A DNA stretch of 64,000 bases, taken from positions 801,001 to 865,000 of the forward strand of contig NZ_CP036132.1 in the NCBI RefSeq assembly GCF_018742245.1. Direction: 5' to 3'. The notes beneath the pieces are model-generated. The model saw only the letters and a program-made list of their open reading frames with translations. It did not search any database and was not told where the DNA came from. A program made the position numbers and the translations under genes. The stretch comes from Bacillus mycoides. GTDB lineage: Bacteria; Bacillota; Bacilli; Bacillales; Bacillaceae_G. Shown here in pieces: positions 17,174-25,730 of the stretch. Numbering within the stretch: position 1 is the first letter of the stretch; the number at the start of each line of letters is the position of its first letter.

Positions 17174-18301
17174 ATGTTATTTTATTTTGAACTTGTCGTC
17201 ATTTTACTTTGTACGAAATTAGCTGGTGATATTAGCGTTAGGCTCGGTCAGCCTTCTGTACTGGGTAAATTAATTGTTGGTATTATTATCGGTCCTGCGG
17301 TGCTAGGTATTATTAATAGTTCAGAACTTATTGATGAGCTTAGTGAAATTGGTGTTTTGCTACTTATGTTTATGGCGGGACTCGAAACAGATTTAGAAGA
17401 GTTAAATCGGAATTTAAAATCATCATTTGCAGTAGCGGCTGGTGGAATTATTTTTCCTTTCATTGGTGGTTATGTGGCAGGGTTGTTGTTTGGATTAATG
17501 CAATCTCATGCAATTTTTATAGGGTTATTACTTTGCGCAACATCGGTTAGTATTACAGTGCAAACGTTACGTGATTTAGGGAAGATGAATACGAGAGAAA
17601 GTACTACGATTTTAGGTGCTGCCGTATTTGATGATGTAATTGTCGTTATTTTATTAGCGTTTGTTATGAGCTTTTTAGGAACGCAAGATGTGAATATAAC
17701 ACTGGTTATCGCAAAGAAACTTATTTTCTTTGTAAGTATTGTTTTTATCGCATGGAAAGTTGTTCCGTGGATTATGAAAATGCTCGTCCCGCTTCGCGTG
17801 TCGGAAGCGTTAATTAGTGCGGCTCTTATTATTTGTTTTTCATTTGCTTATTACAGTGAGCAAATGGGGATCGCCGGTATTATTGGGGCATTTGCAGCAG
17901 GAATTGCAATTTCTCAAACAGAGTATAAGCATGAAGTAGAACATAAAATTGAACCGATTGCTTATGCGATATTTGTACCAGTGTTCTTCGTAAGTATCGG
18001 AATGGAAATTACATTTCAAGGTATCGGAAGTCAACTTTGGTTCATTATCATTATGACGCTCATTGCAATATTCACAAAGTTAATTGGATCAGGTTTAGGA
18101 GCAAGATTAACAGGGTTTAATTTACAATCTTCTATTAGTATTGGTGCAGGGATGGTGTCGCGCGGAGAAGTAGCACTTATTATCGCAGCAAATGGATTAA
18201 CTGCGAATTTATTAGCGAAAGAAAATTTCACAGCTATTGTCATTGTTGTTATATTGACAACGATTATTACGCCGCCACTTTTGAAGAAGTACTTTGTATA
18301 G
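17174..18301 (+). CDS. Cation/proton antiporter, CPA2 family (NapA/Kef/GerN-like)
   Basis: This 375-residue protein has about 12 helices. LGQPSVLGKLIVGIIIGPAVLG (residues 24-45) and the helix with FDDVIVVILLAFVMSF (about 155-170) carry the Asp pair expected of electrogenic NapA-type antiporters. No RCK/TrkA-N domain follows, unlike KefB/C. It exchanges Na+ or K+ for H+; the B. cereus spore protein GerN is of this family, but this is not enough to call it GerN. It has a TAGGAGAAG ribosome site. Confidence 0.85.
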   Translation: MLFYFELVVILLCTKLAGDISVRLGQPSVLGKLIVGIIIGPAVLGIINSSELIDELSEIGVLLLMFMAGLETDLEELNRNLKSSFAVAAGGIIFPFIGGYVAGLLFGLMQSHAIFIGLLLCATSVSITVQTLRDLGKMNTRESTTILGAAVFDDVIVVILLAFVMSFLGTQDVNITLVIAKKLIFFVSIVFIAWKVVPWIMKMLVPLRVSEALISAALIICFSFAYYSEQMGIAGIIGAFAAGIAISQTEYKHEVEHKIEPIAYAIFVPVFFVSIGMEITFQGIGSQLWFIIIMTLIAIFTKLIGSGLGARLTGFNLQSSISIGAGMVSRGEVALIIAANGLTANLLAKENFTAIVIVVILTTIITPPLLKKYFV

Positions 18302-18337
18302 AAAGGGCTTATCTGATGTAGGTAAGCTCTTTTTTTT
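18302..18337 (+). terminator. Terminator after antiporter gene
   Basis: AAAGGGCTTATC pairs imperfectly with GGTAAGCTCTTT and is followed by a T run. Confidence 0.75.
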
Positions 18338-18423
18338 ATCGCAAAAAAGCAATGGTTATGTAGCATGAACAGGTTGTAATTATGGTAAAATCTACGTATA
18401 TGCTAGGGTAAGGAGAGAAATAG

Positions 18424-18738
18424 ATGAAGATTACGAGGGGAAAAGTTATAGGTGTAGTTATACTTCTTTTACTTTGCATACCATTTATTGTAGGAAAAGA
18501 ATCAAAAGTGAAAGGTTTTCCGGTTTCTATTTTTTCTTCCTATGTGGAAGGGGATAATCCGAAAGAACATAAGTACACCGCATTTTTACCTGACTTCGCA
18601 ATTTGGATAGACGGATGGGAAAAACAGAGATCTGAAGGTGAAATAACTGCATATAAAAAAGGGAATCGAACTGTAATTGTTCATCATCCTCCTGGTGATG
18701 ATGGCTATTATCTCCATGAAGAAGAATATGCGAAATAA
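18424..18738 (+). CDS. Hypothetical membrane-anchored or secreted small protein
   Basis: This 104-residue protein has a hydrophobic N-terminal helix (residues 8-23, VIGVVILLLLCIPFIV) that may be an uncleaved anchor. The exported part of about 80 residues is rich in aromatics and ends HHPPGDDGYYLHEEEYAK. No family recognised. It lies 27 bases before the murR-like regulator and could be read with it. It has a GGAGAG ribosome site. Confidence 0.6.
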   Translation: MKITRGKVIGVVILLLLCIPFIVGKESKVKGFPVSIFSSYVEGDNPKEHKYTAFLPDFAIWIDGWEKQRSEGEITAYKKGNRTVIVHHPPGDDGYYLHEEEYAK

Positions 18739-18765
18739 AAAGTAGCTGTAAGAAGTGGAGGTTAA

Positions 18766-19632
18766 ATGGTGAAAGCTTCAACATTACTATTTAAAATTGA
18801 AAATAATATGGATCAATTTTCACCAGCTGAAAAGAAGGTTGCCATGTACATAATGGAGAACGCAGAGATTGTTCCAAATTTAACGACAAAAGAAGTGTCT
18901 ACAAATGCGGGATCGAGTGAGGCGAGTGTTGTACGTTTTTGTAAAACAATCGGTATTGGAAGCTTTAAAGCATTTAAGATAGCGCTCGTTCGTGAATTAA
19001 CAATTGTTGATTATAATATTAACGATTTTTCAGTGATGAATACAGAAGATGGACCGTACGATTTGTTTAATAAAGTTACATATGTGAATAAAGCTGCAAT
19101 TGAGGCGAGTGTTACTGCGATAGATAAGAAGGAACTTGAGAAAGCTGCAGATAGTATTGTAAATGCTAATAAGATCATATTTTATGGTGTAGGTGGATCA
19201 GCTACACCGGCGATGGACGGAGCTTATAAATTTACTAGGCTTGGATTTACTGCAATGATGCTATCCGATTTTCATATGATGTTGCCACTCGTAACAAATT
19301 TAAAAGAGGGAGATATATTTGTGGCGATTTCAACTTCTGGGCGGACGAAAGATGTGCTTGAAATGGCGCAATATGCGAAAAGACAAGGTGCTACAGTTAT
19401 TGCGATTACGAAGCTAGATCAATCATCTCCTCTATATAAAGCGGCAGACATTCGCCTTTGTATGCCGGATGTAGAGCAAGATCATCGCATTGCAAGTATT
19501 GCTTCACGAATGACGCAACTGAATATGATTGATGCTTTATACGTTATTACTTTTAACCGTATTGGCAATAATGTGATAGATCAATTTATGGAGACGAGAG
19601 AAGAAGCTCTGCGGTTACGGAAGTTAAAGTAA
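18766..19632 (+). CDS. murR: MurR/RpiR-family transcriptional regulator (MurNAc operon)
   Basis: This 288-residue protein has an N-terminal HTH_6 domain (residues 1-77, SPAEKKVAMYIMENAEIVPN and SEASVVRFCKTIG) and a C-terminal SIS sugar-phosphate-binding domain (about 115-260; GVGGSATPAMD, AISTSGRTKDVLEMAQYAK). The family senses phosphosugars, for MurR MurNAc-6-phosphate. The neighbours murQ, murP and mupG make the MurNAc role likely. Three palindromes in the 151-bp gap before murQ are candidate binding sites. Confidence 0.85.
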   Translation: MVKASTLLFKIENNMDQFSPAEKKVAMYIMENAEIVPNLTTKEVSTNAGSSEASVVRFCKTIGIGSFKAFKIALVRELTIVDYNINDFSVMNTEDGPYDLFNKVTYVNKAAIEASVTAIDKKELEKAADSIVNANKIIFYGVGGSATPAMDGAYKFTRLGFTAMMLSDFHMMLPLVTNLKEGDIFVAISTSGRTKDVLEMAQYAKRQGATVIAITKLDQSSPLYKAADIRLCMPDVEQDHRIASIASRMTQLNMIDALYVITFNRIGNNVIDQFMETREEALRLRKLK

Positions 19633-19658
19633 AAAGATGGGGCAACCCATCTTTTTTG
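19631..19658 (+). terminator. Terminator after murR
   Basis: AAAAAGATGGG and its complement enclose GCAA, with T run. It separates murR from murQPG, so the latter have their own promoter. Confidence 0.7.
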
Positions 19659-19690
19659 TGTGGCTGGACATAAATTTGTCATGAAAAGAA

Positions 19691-19769
19691 ATGAAATTTC
19701 ATAAAATAAGAAAGTAATATTGATTTTAAATTTCTGGAATTTATAACAAAAGTATGAAATTAAATTTCA
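19691..19769. promoter_or_regulatory. Three palindromic operator candidates upstream of murQ
   Basis: ATGAAATTTCAT (19691-19702), AAATTTCTGGAATTT (19728-19742, imperfect) and TGAAATTAAATTTCA (19755-19769, perfect) share GAAATT half-sites with spacing near three to four helical turns. RpiR-family regulators typically bind TGAAA/TTTCA-type palindromes, so MurR control is inferred. Confidence 0.55.
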
Positions 19770-19783
19770 AAGAAGGTGACAAC

Positions 19784-20668
19784 ATGTTAGAAAATTTATC
19801 TACAGAACATCGTAATGAGAAGACGATGAATTTAGATGAGATGAGCATAAAAGAAGTTTTACAAAGTATGAATCAAGAAGATCGAACTGTTGCGTTAGCA
19901 GTTGAAAATGAAATAGAAGAAATTGAAAAGGTTGTACAGATTGTTATTAAGTCTTTTGAAGAAGATGGACGATTAATTTATATTGGTGCTGGTACGAGTG
20001 GTCGTTTAGGCATTTTAGACGCAGTGGAGTGCCCACCGACATTCGGTACAGATGACAAAATGGTGCAGGGATTTATAGCAGGTGGATTGAAAGCGTTTAC
20101 CAAAGCGGTAGAAGGTGCTGAAGATCGTGAAGAGTTAGCAGAAGAAGATTTAAAAAGTATTGGATTAAACGAGAAAGATACGGTGATTGGAATTGCAGCA
20201 AGTGGTAGAACGCCTTATGTAATTGGGGGATTGAAATACGCAAATAGTGTGGGAGCGAGTACAGCTAGTATTTCCTGTAATAAAAATGCTGTGATAAGTA
20301 AATATGCAAAACTAAATGTGGAAGTGGAGACAGGCGCAGAAATATTAACAGGCTCAACACGATTGAAGGCTGGCACAGCGCAAAAGTTAGTACTGAATAT
20401 GATTTCTACAGCGTCTATGATTGGTGTAGGGAAAGTATATAAAAACTTAATGGTAGATGTTCAATCTACAAATGAAAAATTGGTAGAACGCTCAAAACGA
20501 ATTATTGTGGAAGCGACCGGCGCTAGTTATGAAGTAGCTACAGAGTATTATGAAAGAGCAGATCGAAATGTGAAAGCTGCAATCGTTATGATATTACTAC
20601 AGTGTGAATATGGGGAAGCACTAGAAAAATTAAAAGGTGCGAAAGGATTTGTGAAGAAGGCACTTTAA
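19784..20668 (+). CDS. murQ: N-acetylmuramic acid 6-phosphate etherase MurQ
   Basis: This 294-residue protein starts at MLENLSTEHRNEKTMNLDEM; ATG 19784 follows GAAGGTGA, whereas an upstream frame adds ten residues overlapping an operator. It is a SIS-fold enzyme with RLIYIGAGTSGRLGILDAVE (about 55-74) and ECPPTFGT, the MurQ signature. It cleaves the D-lactyl ether of MurNAc-6-P to give GlcNAc-6-P. It is cytosolic and forms an operon with murP and mupG. Confidence 0.95.
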   Translation: MLENLSTEHRNEKTMNLDEMSIKEVLQSMNQEDRTVALAVENEIEEIEKVVQIVIKSFEEDGRLIYIGAGTSGRLGILDAVECPPTFGTDDKMVQGFIAGGLKAFTKAVEGAEDREELAEEDLKSIGLNEKDTVIGIAASGRTPYVIGGLKYANSVGASTASISCNKNAVISKYAKLNVEVETGAEILTGSTRLKAGTAQKLVLNMISTASMIGVGKVYKNLMVDVQSTNEKLVERSKRIIVEATGASYEVATEYYERADRNVKAAIVMILLQCEYGEALEKLKGAKGFVKKAL

Positions 20669-20691
20669 ACTCTGGGGAGGGGGATTCTGTT

Positions 20692-22056
20692 ATGAAGAAA
20701 GAAGATATAATGGCGAGTAGGATTACGGAGCAACTTGGGGGAGTAAAAAATGTTCGTGGCATTGCTCATTGTATGACGAGGTTACGATTAACGCTTCATG
20801 ATGAAAGTAAAGTGAACATGGACCTTTTGAAAAAGGTTGAAGGCGTTATGGGTGTGATTGAAGATGAAACACTTCAAGTTGTCGTTGGTCCAGGAACGGT
20901 AAATAAAGTAGCGGCTGAAATGGAAGTTTTAACAGGACTCAGAATTGGTGAAGTGGCAGATCATCACCTTGAAGATCTCGGCCGGGAGATAAAGTCAGAT
21001 ATGAAGAAGAAAAATAATACACCAGTGAAAAACTTTTTAAGAAAAATAGGAAGTATTTTCATTCCGTTAATACCTGGTCTTGTCGCATCAGGAATTATAA
21101 ACGGGGTTGCTAACTTTGCGAAAAATGCAGGTGCTGACCCGAATGCAACATGGCTACAAATGTTACTTTTAATTGGCGGCGGTATCTTTACATTCTTAGG
21201 CATTTTAGTCGGCTGGAATACAGCGAAAGAATTTGGCGGGACACCAGTTCTTGGGGCAATTGCAGGTATTTTAATTTTCAACCCAGCGATGGCGAATGTA
21301 AAACTATTCGGTGAAGCGCTCGTACCCGGACGGGGCGGATTATTTGCAGTTATTTTTGCAGCATGGCTTATGGTTGTAGTTGAAAGACAAGTTCGAAAAG
21401 CAGTGCCAAATGCAGTTGATATTATCGTGACACCACTCATTACTGTATTAGTGGTAAGTATAGTAACGATGTTAGCAATTCAACCAGTTGCAGGTTTCTT
21501 ATCTGAAGGAATTACAAGCGGAATTAATGCTATCTTAAATATTGGCGGAGCATTTGCCGGAGCTGTACTTGCCGGAACATTTTTACCTCTCGTTATGGTC
21601 GGATTGCATCACGGTTTAACACCGATTCATATGGAATTTATTAATCAAACGCACGTAACGCCTTTATTACCAGTATTGGCAATGGCAGGTGCTGGGCAAG
21701 TAGGAGCAGCGATTGCGATTTATGTAAAAACAAAAAATAAACGACTTCGTAATGTGATTAAAGGTGGATTGCCAGTTGGATTTTTAGGAATTGGCGAACC
21801 GTTATTATATGGGGTTACATTACCACTTGGGAAACCATTTATTACTGCTTGTTTAGGAGCGGCTGTCGGTGGTGCATTCCAGGCAGTAATGAAAACGGCT
21901 TCACTCGGAATCGGTGTATCAGGATTATCTTTAATTCCGTTAATTGCTGATAATAAATATTTATTATATTTCTTAGGGTTAGTGATTGCATATACTTTCG
22001 GATTTATCTTTACGTACTTCTTCGGCTTTAAAGAAGAAATGGCAGAAAACATATAG
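20692..22056 (+). CDS. murP: PTS transporter EIIBC for N-acetylmuramic acid (MurP-like)
   Basis: This 454-residue protein has an N-terminal EIIB domain (residues 1-85) with the phospho-accepting Cys27 in GIAHCMTRLR, a linker, and an EIIC domain of about 10 helices (110-445; LHHGLTPIHMEF near 304-315, GIGEPLLYGVTLP near 365-377). There is no EIIA domain, so the phosphate must come from another glucose-type EIIA, as known for MurP. Located 23 bases after murQ; start ATG after GGGAGGGGGA. Confidence 0.88.
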   Translation: MKKEDIMASRITEQLGGVKNVRGIAHCMTRLRLTLHDESKVNMDLLKKVEGVMGVIEDETLQVVVGPGTVNKVAAEMEVLTGLRIGEVADHHLEDLGREIKSDMKKKNNTPVKNFLRKIGSIFIPLIPGLVASGIINGVANFAKNAGADPNATWLQMLLLIGGGIFTFLGILVGWNTAKEFGGTPVLGAIAGILIFNPAMANVKLFGEALVPGRGGLFAVIFAAWLMVVVERQVRKAVPNAVDIIVTPLITVLVVSIVTMLAIQPVAGFLSEGITSGINAILNIGGAFAGAVLAGTFLPLVMVGLHHGLTPIHMEFINQTHVTPLLPVLAMAGAGQVGAAIAIYVKTKNKRLRNVIKGGLPVGFLGIGEPLLYGVTLPLGKPFITACLGAAVGGAFQAVMKTASLGIGVSGLSLIPLIADNKYLLYFLGLVIAYTFGFIFTYFFGFKEEMAENI

Positions 22057-22083
22057 AGAAAGGGATTCCTTTCTCTTTTTTTA
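22055..22083 (+). terminator. Hairpin between murP and mupG
   Basis: AGAGAAAGG pairs with CCTTTCTCT around GATT, followed by a T run. It may reduce read-through from murP into mupG. Confidence 0.6.
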
Positions 22084-22106
22084 TATTAGTAGAAGGAGAG
22101 ATTTAT

Positions 22107-23168
22107 ATGTTAGGAGTTTCAATTTATCTTTCAAAAGAGCGAGTAGAGAAACAAGAAGCATGGGTAAAACTAGCGAAAGAAAACGGATTTTCATCTATTT
22201 TTACATCTCTTCACATTCCAGAAGATGATCCGAATACGTATCAGGAGTTAATTCAAATACTTGGGAAACGAGCTCTCGAAAATGAAATGGAATTAATGGT
22301 TGATGTCTCTCCAAAATCGTTAAACCATTTAGGAATAACATATGAAAATGTGGAAGAATTATTGGAGTGGGGCATTACTGGTTTAAGAATGGACTACGGC
22401 ATTGCGCCAAAAGAAATCGCACGCGTATCTCATAAGATGAAAGTGGCTTTAAATGCGAGTACGATTACAGAATCATTTTGGAAAGAGTTACTTGCAGAAA
22501 ATATACAAGTAGAGAATGTAGAAGCATGGCATAATTTTTATCCGCGTCCAGAAACAGGACTAGCAAAGTCATTTTTACAAAAACAAAATAAGTATTTACA
22601 TGATTGCGGAATAAAAACGATGGCATTTATTCCGGGAGATGGTGAAAAACGAGGTCCTTTATATGGAGGTTTACCAACGTTAGAAAAGCACCGCAATACG
22701 CGGCCACTTGAAGCGTATTTAGAACTTGTTCAAGAGTGTGACGTCGATAAAGTGCTGATTGGAGACATAAGCACGAGTCTAGAAAGTGTACAAGAAATCG
22801 CGATGGCGAGTAATGGGATTATTCCGCTGCGATATGAGCCATTTACAAATGAAATGGAAGTATTGAAAGTGGTAGAGAAAGTGCATACGAATCGGCTTGA
22901 TCCAGCTCGTGATGCCATTCGTTCTGTAGAATCGCGCGAAGAAAATAAAGCTGTATTACAGCCGATGAATACAATTTCAAGAAAACGAGGCAGTATTACA
23001 ATTGATAATGAATTGTACGGTAGATATGCTGGCGAAATGCAAATTGTTATAAATGATTTGCCTGAAGATAGGAAAGTAAATGTTGTTGGAATGGTGATGG
23101 AAGAAGATAGTTCTTTATTGTCTTGTGTTCGTGCTGGGGAAAAATTTAAACTTTTTTCTAAGGAATAG
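22107..23168 (+). CDS. mupG: 6-phospho-N-acetylmuramidase, MupG family (DUF871)
   Basis: This 353-residue protein starts MLGVSIYLSKERVEKQ, with a TIM-barrel followed by a C-terminal small beta domain (about 240-353). DUF871 was identified as MupG, a cytosolic enzyme that hydrolyses MurNAc-6P-GlcNAc, the peptidoglycan disaccharide taken up by MurP, to feed MurQ. The gene order murR-murQ-murP-mupG supports this strongly. It has a GAAGGAGAG ribosome site. Confidence 0.88.
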   Translation: MLGVSIYLSKERVEKQEAWVKLAKENGFSSIFTSLHIPEDDPNTYQELIQILGKRALENEMELMVDVSPKSLNHLGITYENVEELLEWGITGLRMDYGIAPKEIARVSHKMKVALNASTITESFWKELLAENIQVENVEAWHNFYPRPETGLAKSFLQKQNKYLHDCGIKTMAFIPGDGEKRGPLYGGLPTLEKHRNTRPLEAYLELVQECDVDKVLIGDISTSLESVQEIAMASNGIIPLRYEPFTNEMEVLKVVEKVHTNRLDPARDAIRSVESREENKAVLQPMNTISRKRGSITIDNELYGRYAGEMQIVINDLPEDRKVNVVGMVMEEDSSLLSCVRAGEKFKLFSKE

Positions 23169-23196
23169 AGTGAGAGCTTGAATTAACGCTATTTTG

Positions 23197-23234
23197 TAAA
23201 AAAACATTATCCGCAAAAGGGATAATGTTTTTTG
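23197..23234 (+). terminator. Terminator of the MurNAc operon
   Basis: AAAAAACATTATCC pairs with GGATAATGTTTTTT around a short loop. Confidence 0.8.
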
Positions 23235-23253
23235 TATTCTTTTAAAAAAGTAT

Positions 23254-23319
23254 TTGACGAATGAAAAAAAATACCGTATTGTTTTGTCTTGTGAATAAAT
23301 GTTCACCATAACAAAACAA
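23254..23319 (+). promoter_or_regulatory. Promoter and interrupted palindrome upstream of doxX gene
   Basis: TTGACG (23254-23259) and TATTGT (23277-23282) with 17-base spacing form a sigma-A-type promoter. Immediately after it TTGTTTTGT (23279-23287) and ACAAAACAA (23311-23319) form perfect outer arms, with inner GTGAA/TTCAC arms. This looks like a repressor site over the transcription start. Confidence 0.5.
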
Positions 23320-23335
23320 ATAAGGAGAGTTCAGA

Positions 23336-23740
23336 ATGAATCAATATATTGGTAATTTAATTATTCGTATCGTGTTAGGAGTTACGTTTTTTGCACACGG
23401 TTTAGCAAAGTTTCAATCAGGTATCGATAACGTAGCAGGATGGTTTACAAGCATCGGCTTACCAGGTGGTCTTGCATACGGCGTAGCAACAGTTGAATTA
23501 GTAGGTGGTATATTATTAATCATCGGTTTAGGTGTACGATATGTAGGATTGTTATTCGCTCTTATTTTAGCTGGAGCTATCGTAAAGGTAAATGGAGCAG
23601 CAGGCTTATTAGGAGATGGAAAGAATCCGGGATATGAATTAGATCTTGCATTATTGTCAATGGGTGCGTATTTATTCGTTGTAAAAGCAGAAGGATATGT
23701 AGATCGTTTCTTAAAAGAGAAAGTAATGAAAACGAAGTAA
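23336..23740 (+). CDS. DoxX-family membrane protein
   Basis: This 134-residue protein with four membrane helices starts MNQYIGNLIIRIVLGVTFFA; HGLAKFQSG (20-28) and VATVELVGGILLIIGLGVR are the DoxX hallmarks. DoxX/MhqP/CatD-type proteins in Bacillus belong to quinone or thiol-stress regulons, but their biochemical role is unclear. It is followed by a palindrome-rich promoter region and a metallo-hydrolase gene. Confidence 0.85.
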   Translation: MNQYIGNLIIRIVLGVTFFAHGLAKFQSGIDNVAGWFTSIGLPGGLAYGVATVELVGGILLIIGLGVRYVGLLFALILAGAIVKVNGAAGLLGDGKNPGYELDLALLSMGAYLFVVKAEGYVDRFLKEKVMKTK

Positions 23741-23757
23741 ATCTCATTTTTTAAGTG

Positions 23758-23800
23758 TTGACTTGGCGACTTAGTGTAACTATAATAATTACACTAAGTC
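23758..23800 (+). promoter_or_regulatory. Promoter P1 overlapped by a 12-bp-arm palindrome
   Basis: TTGACT (23758-23763) and TATAAT (23781-23786) are 17 bases apart. GACTTAGTGTAA (23768-23779) and its exact complement (23789-23800) flank the -10 box. Repressor control of the MBL/SnoaL operon is inferred. Confidence 0.65.
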
Positions 23801-23830
23801 AATTAGTAATAAAATGATTCGTATATTTTT

Positions 23831-23869
23831 TTATTATAGTTGTAACTAAAATAGTTACAACTATAATAA
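23831..23869 (+). promoter_or_regulatory. Promoter P2 embedded in an 18-bp-arm palindrome
   Basis: TTATTATAGTTGTAACTA (23831-23848) and its exact complement (23852-23869) are separated by three bases. Inside it TTGTAA (23840-23845) and TATAAT (23862-23867), 16 bases apart, can act as a second promoter. It shares GTAACTAT elements with P1, so one regulator may bind both. Confidence 0.6.
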
Positions 23870-23922
23870 AGCTTAAAGAATAAAGGAATATAAAAGAGTA
23901 AATAAAAAGTGGAGGAAATAAC

Positions 23923-24723
23923 ATGTCAAAATTACATTTAGAGGTTTTTACAGGATCTGAGCAAGCATTTCAAGTTACATCCACAATTGTATACGGAGAA
24001 AAAGATGCAATTCTTATCGATGCACAATTTTTATTAAGTGATGCACATCGTTTAGCAGCTCAAATTATTGAAACAGGAAAGAATTTAGCTCATATTTATG
24101 TAACTCATTTCCATCCAGATCATTATTTTGGATTAAATGTATTACATGAAGCATTTCCAAAAGCGAAAATTGTAGCGTTGCGAAATACAGTAGAAGATAT
24201 TCGCAATACGTTTGAAAAGAAAGTGGAACAATGGAAACCATCTATTGGGCATAATGTTCCTCATCAACCAATTGTTCCAGAAGTGTTAGAGGGAGATAAG
24301 CTTACGTTAGAGGGAAATGACTTAATCATTAAAGGTGGTCTACAAGGTGATACACCTAATAATAGTTACGTATGGATTCCGTCATTAAAAGCAGTAGTTA
24401 CAGGAGATATCGTGTATAACAATACTTTCGCATGGACGTTAGAAACAGATGCTGAAGCTCGTCATAAATGGTTAGAAACATTAAGTGAAATTGAAAATCT
24501 TCATCCTGAAATTGTTGTAGCTGGACATCGTGATTATGACGTACCAAATACAGCAGATGCGATTAAGCATACTCGTAAATATTTAGTAGCATTTGATGAA
24601 GTTCTTGCAGGAAATCCTTCAAGTGAAGAAATTCAAACGGCAATAAAGGAACGATTCCCGCACGTTAAAGCGTTAGAAATTGGACTTGTTTTAGCGGCAA
24701 ACGCATTTGGGGTGAAAAAATAA
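23923..24723 (+). CDS. Metallo-beta-lactamase-fold hydrolase
   Basis: This 266-residue protein carries the MBL metal motif THFHPDHYFGL (about residues 62-72), a second-shell TGDIVYNN (about 165) and AGHRDYD near 205. It is cytosolic, without a signal peptide. It resembles broad MBL-fold thioesterase/hydrolases found with quinone-stress genes; the substrate is unknown. Its stop overlaps the next start (TAATG), and it is preceded by two palindrome-covered promoters. Confidence 0.85.
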   Translation: MSKLHLEVFTGSEQAFQVTSTIVYGEKDAILIDAQFLLSDAHRLAAQIIETGKNLAHIYVTHFHPDHYFGLNVLHEAFPKAKIVALRNTVEDIRNTFEKKVEQWKPSIGHNVPHQPIVPEVLEGDKLTLEGNDLIIKGGLQGDTPNNSYVWIPSLKAVVTGDIVYNNTFAWTLETDAEARHKWLETLSEIENLHPEIVVAGHRDYDVPNTADAIKHTRKYLVAFDEVLAGNPSSEEIQTAIKERFPHVKALEIGLVLAANAFGVKK

Positions 24724-25127
24724 TGGTACAAAAAACAAATTTAGAAATTGTTCGAAGCACATATGAAGGACCATCTTCTTCAAATGCAAAACATTTAGCG
24801 GAAGCCCTCTCTGAAAAAGTAGAATGGACAGAGGCAGAAGGTTTCCCATACGGCGGAACGTATATAGGTACAGAAGCTATAATGGAAAATGTATTTAGTC
24901 GTTTAGGATCAGAATGGGATAATTATAAAGCGAGTGTAAATACGTACCATGAAGTAAACGGAAAAGATGTAATCATTGCTGAAGGTATGTATTCTGGAGT
25001 TTATAAAGAAACGGGAAAATCATTTGAAGCAGAATTCGTTCATATATGGCAGCTTGAAAATGGAAAAATCGTAAAATTCAAGCAATATGTGGATAGTTAT
25101 ATTGTGCGAGCAGCGATGAAGGTTTAA
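24723..25127 (+). CDS. SnoaL/NTF2-like protein
   Basis: This 134-residue cystatin-like alpha+beta fold has WTEAEGFPYGGTYIGTEAIM and FVHIWQLENGKIVKFKQYVD, typical of SnoaL-like polyketide cyclase/isomerase relatives. It is translationally coupled to the metallo-hydrolase (one-base overlap TAATG). The function is unknown; it may act on the same small molecule as its partner. Confidence 0.82.
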   Translation: MVQKTNLEIVRSTYEGPSSSNAKHLAEALSEKVEWTEAEGFPYGGTYIGTEAIMENVFSRLGSEWDNYKASVNTYHEVNGKDVIIAEGMYSGVYKETGKSFEAEFVHIWQLENGKIVKFKQYVDSYIVRAAMKV

Positions 25128-25139
25128 AATGAAATAAGG

Positions 25140-25183
25140 AAACAAATGGAATCGGCTGTGCGCAGGCGATTCTATTTGTTTAT
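25140..25183 (+). terminator. Terminator after SnoaL-like gene
   Basis: AAACAAATGGAATCG pairs with CGATTCTATTTGTTT with one mismatch around a GC-rich loop. Confidence 0.7.
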
Positions 25184-25214
25184 GTGATTATTAGGGGAAT
25201 GGGGAATACATAAT

Positions 25215-25697
25215 ATGAAAAAATGGATTATAGGGACAATTACAATGATTGTAATTGCGATAGGAGCTGTATTCGGTGTTACTAAACTGCTTAATTATAT
25301 AGAAGAAGAGGAGAAGAGTCTTAAAGCACAAAATGTAATGGGGCAACAAGGGAAGAAAGCAAAGGAAGAGAAGCAACAAGCTAGTGAAGATGAAATTATT
25401 TCTACAATGCATAGGATGGTACATCAAAAAGTGAAATCCTCTGAAAAATGGGGATTTATTGAAATGACAAATAAGGAAATTCGTAGTGCGAAGAACGCAG
25501 TAGAAAGCAGTACGAATTTTAAACATAAATCAAAGCTACTTTCTACTTTGGAGCGTTGGGAGAAAGGAGACTTTTCACAAACGGTTGAGGAGCATAACTT
25601 TTTGTGGGAAATTCAAGGTGGTGATACCGGAAAGGCAACAGAACGCTTATCGCCAGAAGAAGAAAAACAGTATGTGAAAGAAATGAAAGGTAAATAA
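25215..25697 (+). CDS. Single-pass membrane protein, DUF6241-like
   Basis: This 160-residue protein has an N-terminal anchor (residues 4-25), then a charged linker rich in Lys/Glu/Gln and a helical extracellular domain beginning SEDEIISTMHRMVHQKVKS. It resembles the uncharacterised DUF6241 family of bacilli from memory. It has its own terminator, so it is monocistronic. No function known. Confidence 0.65.
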   Translation: MKKWIIGTITMIVIAIGAVFGVTKLLNYIEEEEKSLKAQNVMGQQGKKAKEEKQQASEDEIISTMHRMVHQKVKSSEKWGFIEMTNKEIRSAKNAVESSTNFKHKSKLLSTLERWEKGDFSQTVEEHNFLWEIQGGDTGKATERLSPEEEKQYVKEMKGK

Positions 25698-25729
25698 AAA
25701 CATCGCCACTCTGGTGGCGATGTTTTTTC
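25696..25729. terminator. Bidirectional terminator
   Basis: AAAAACATCGCCAC and its complement enclose a 4-base loop; it serves the plus-strand gene and the convergent EamA gene. Confidence 0.85.
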
Positions 25730-25730
25730 A

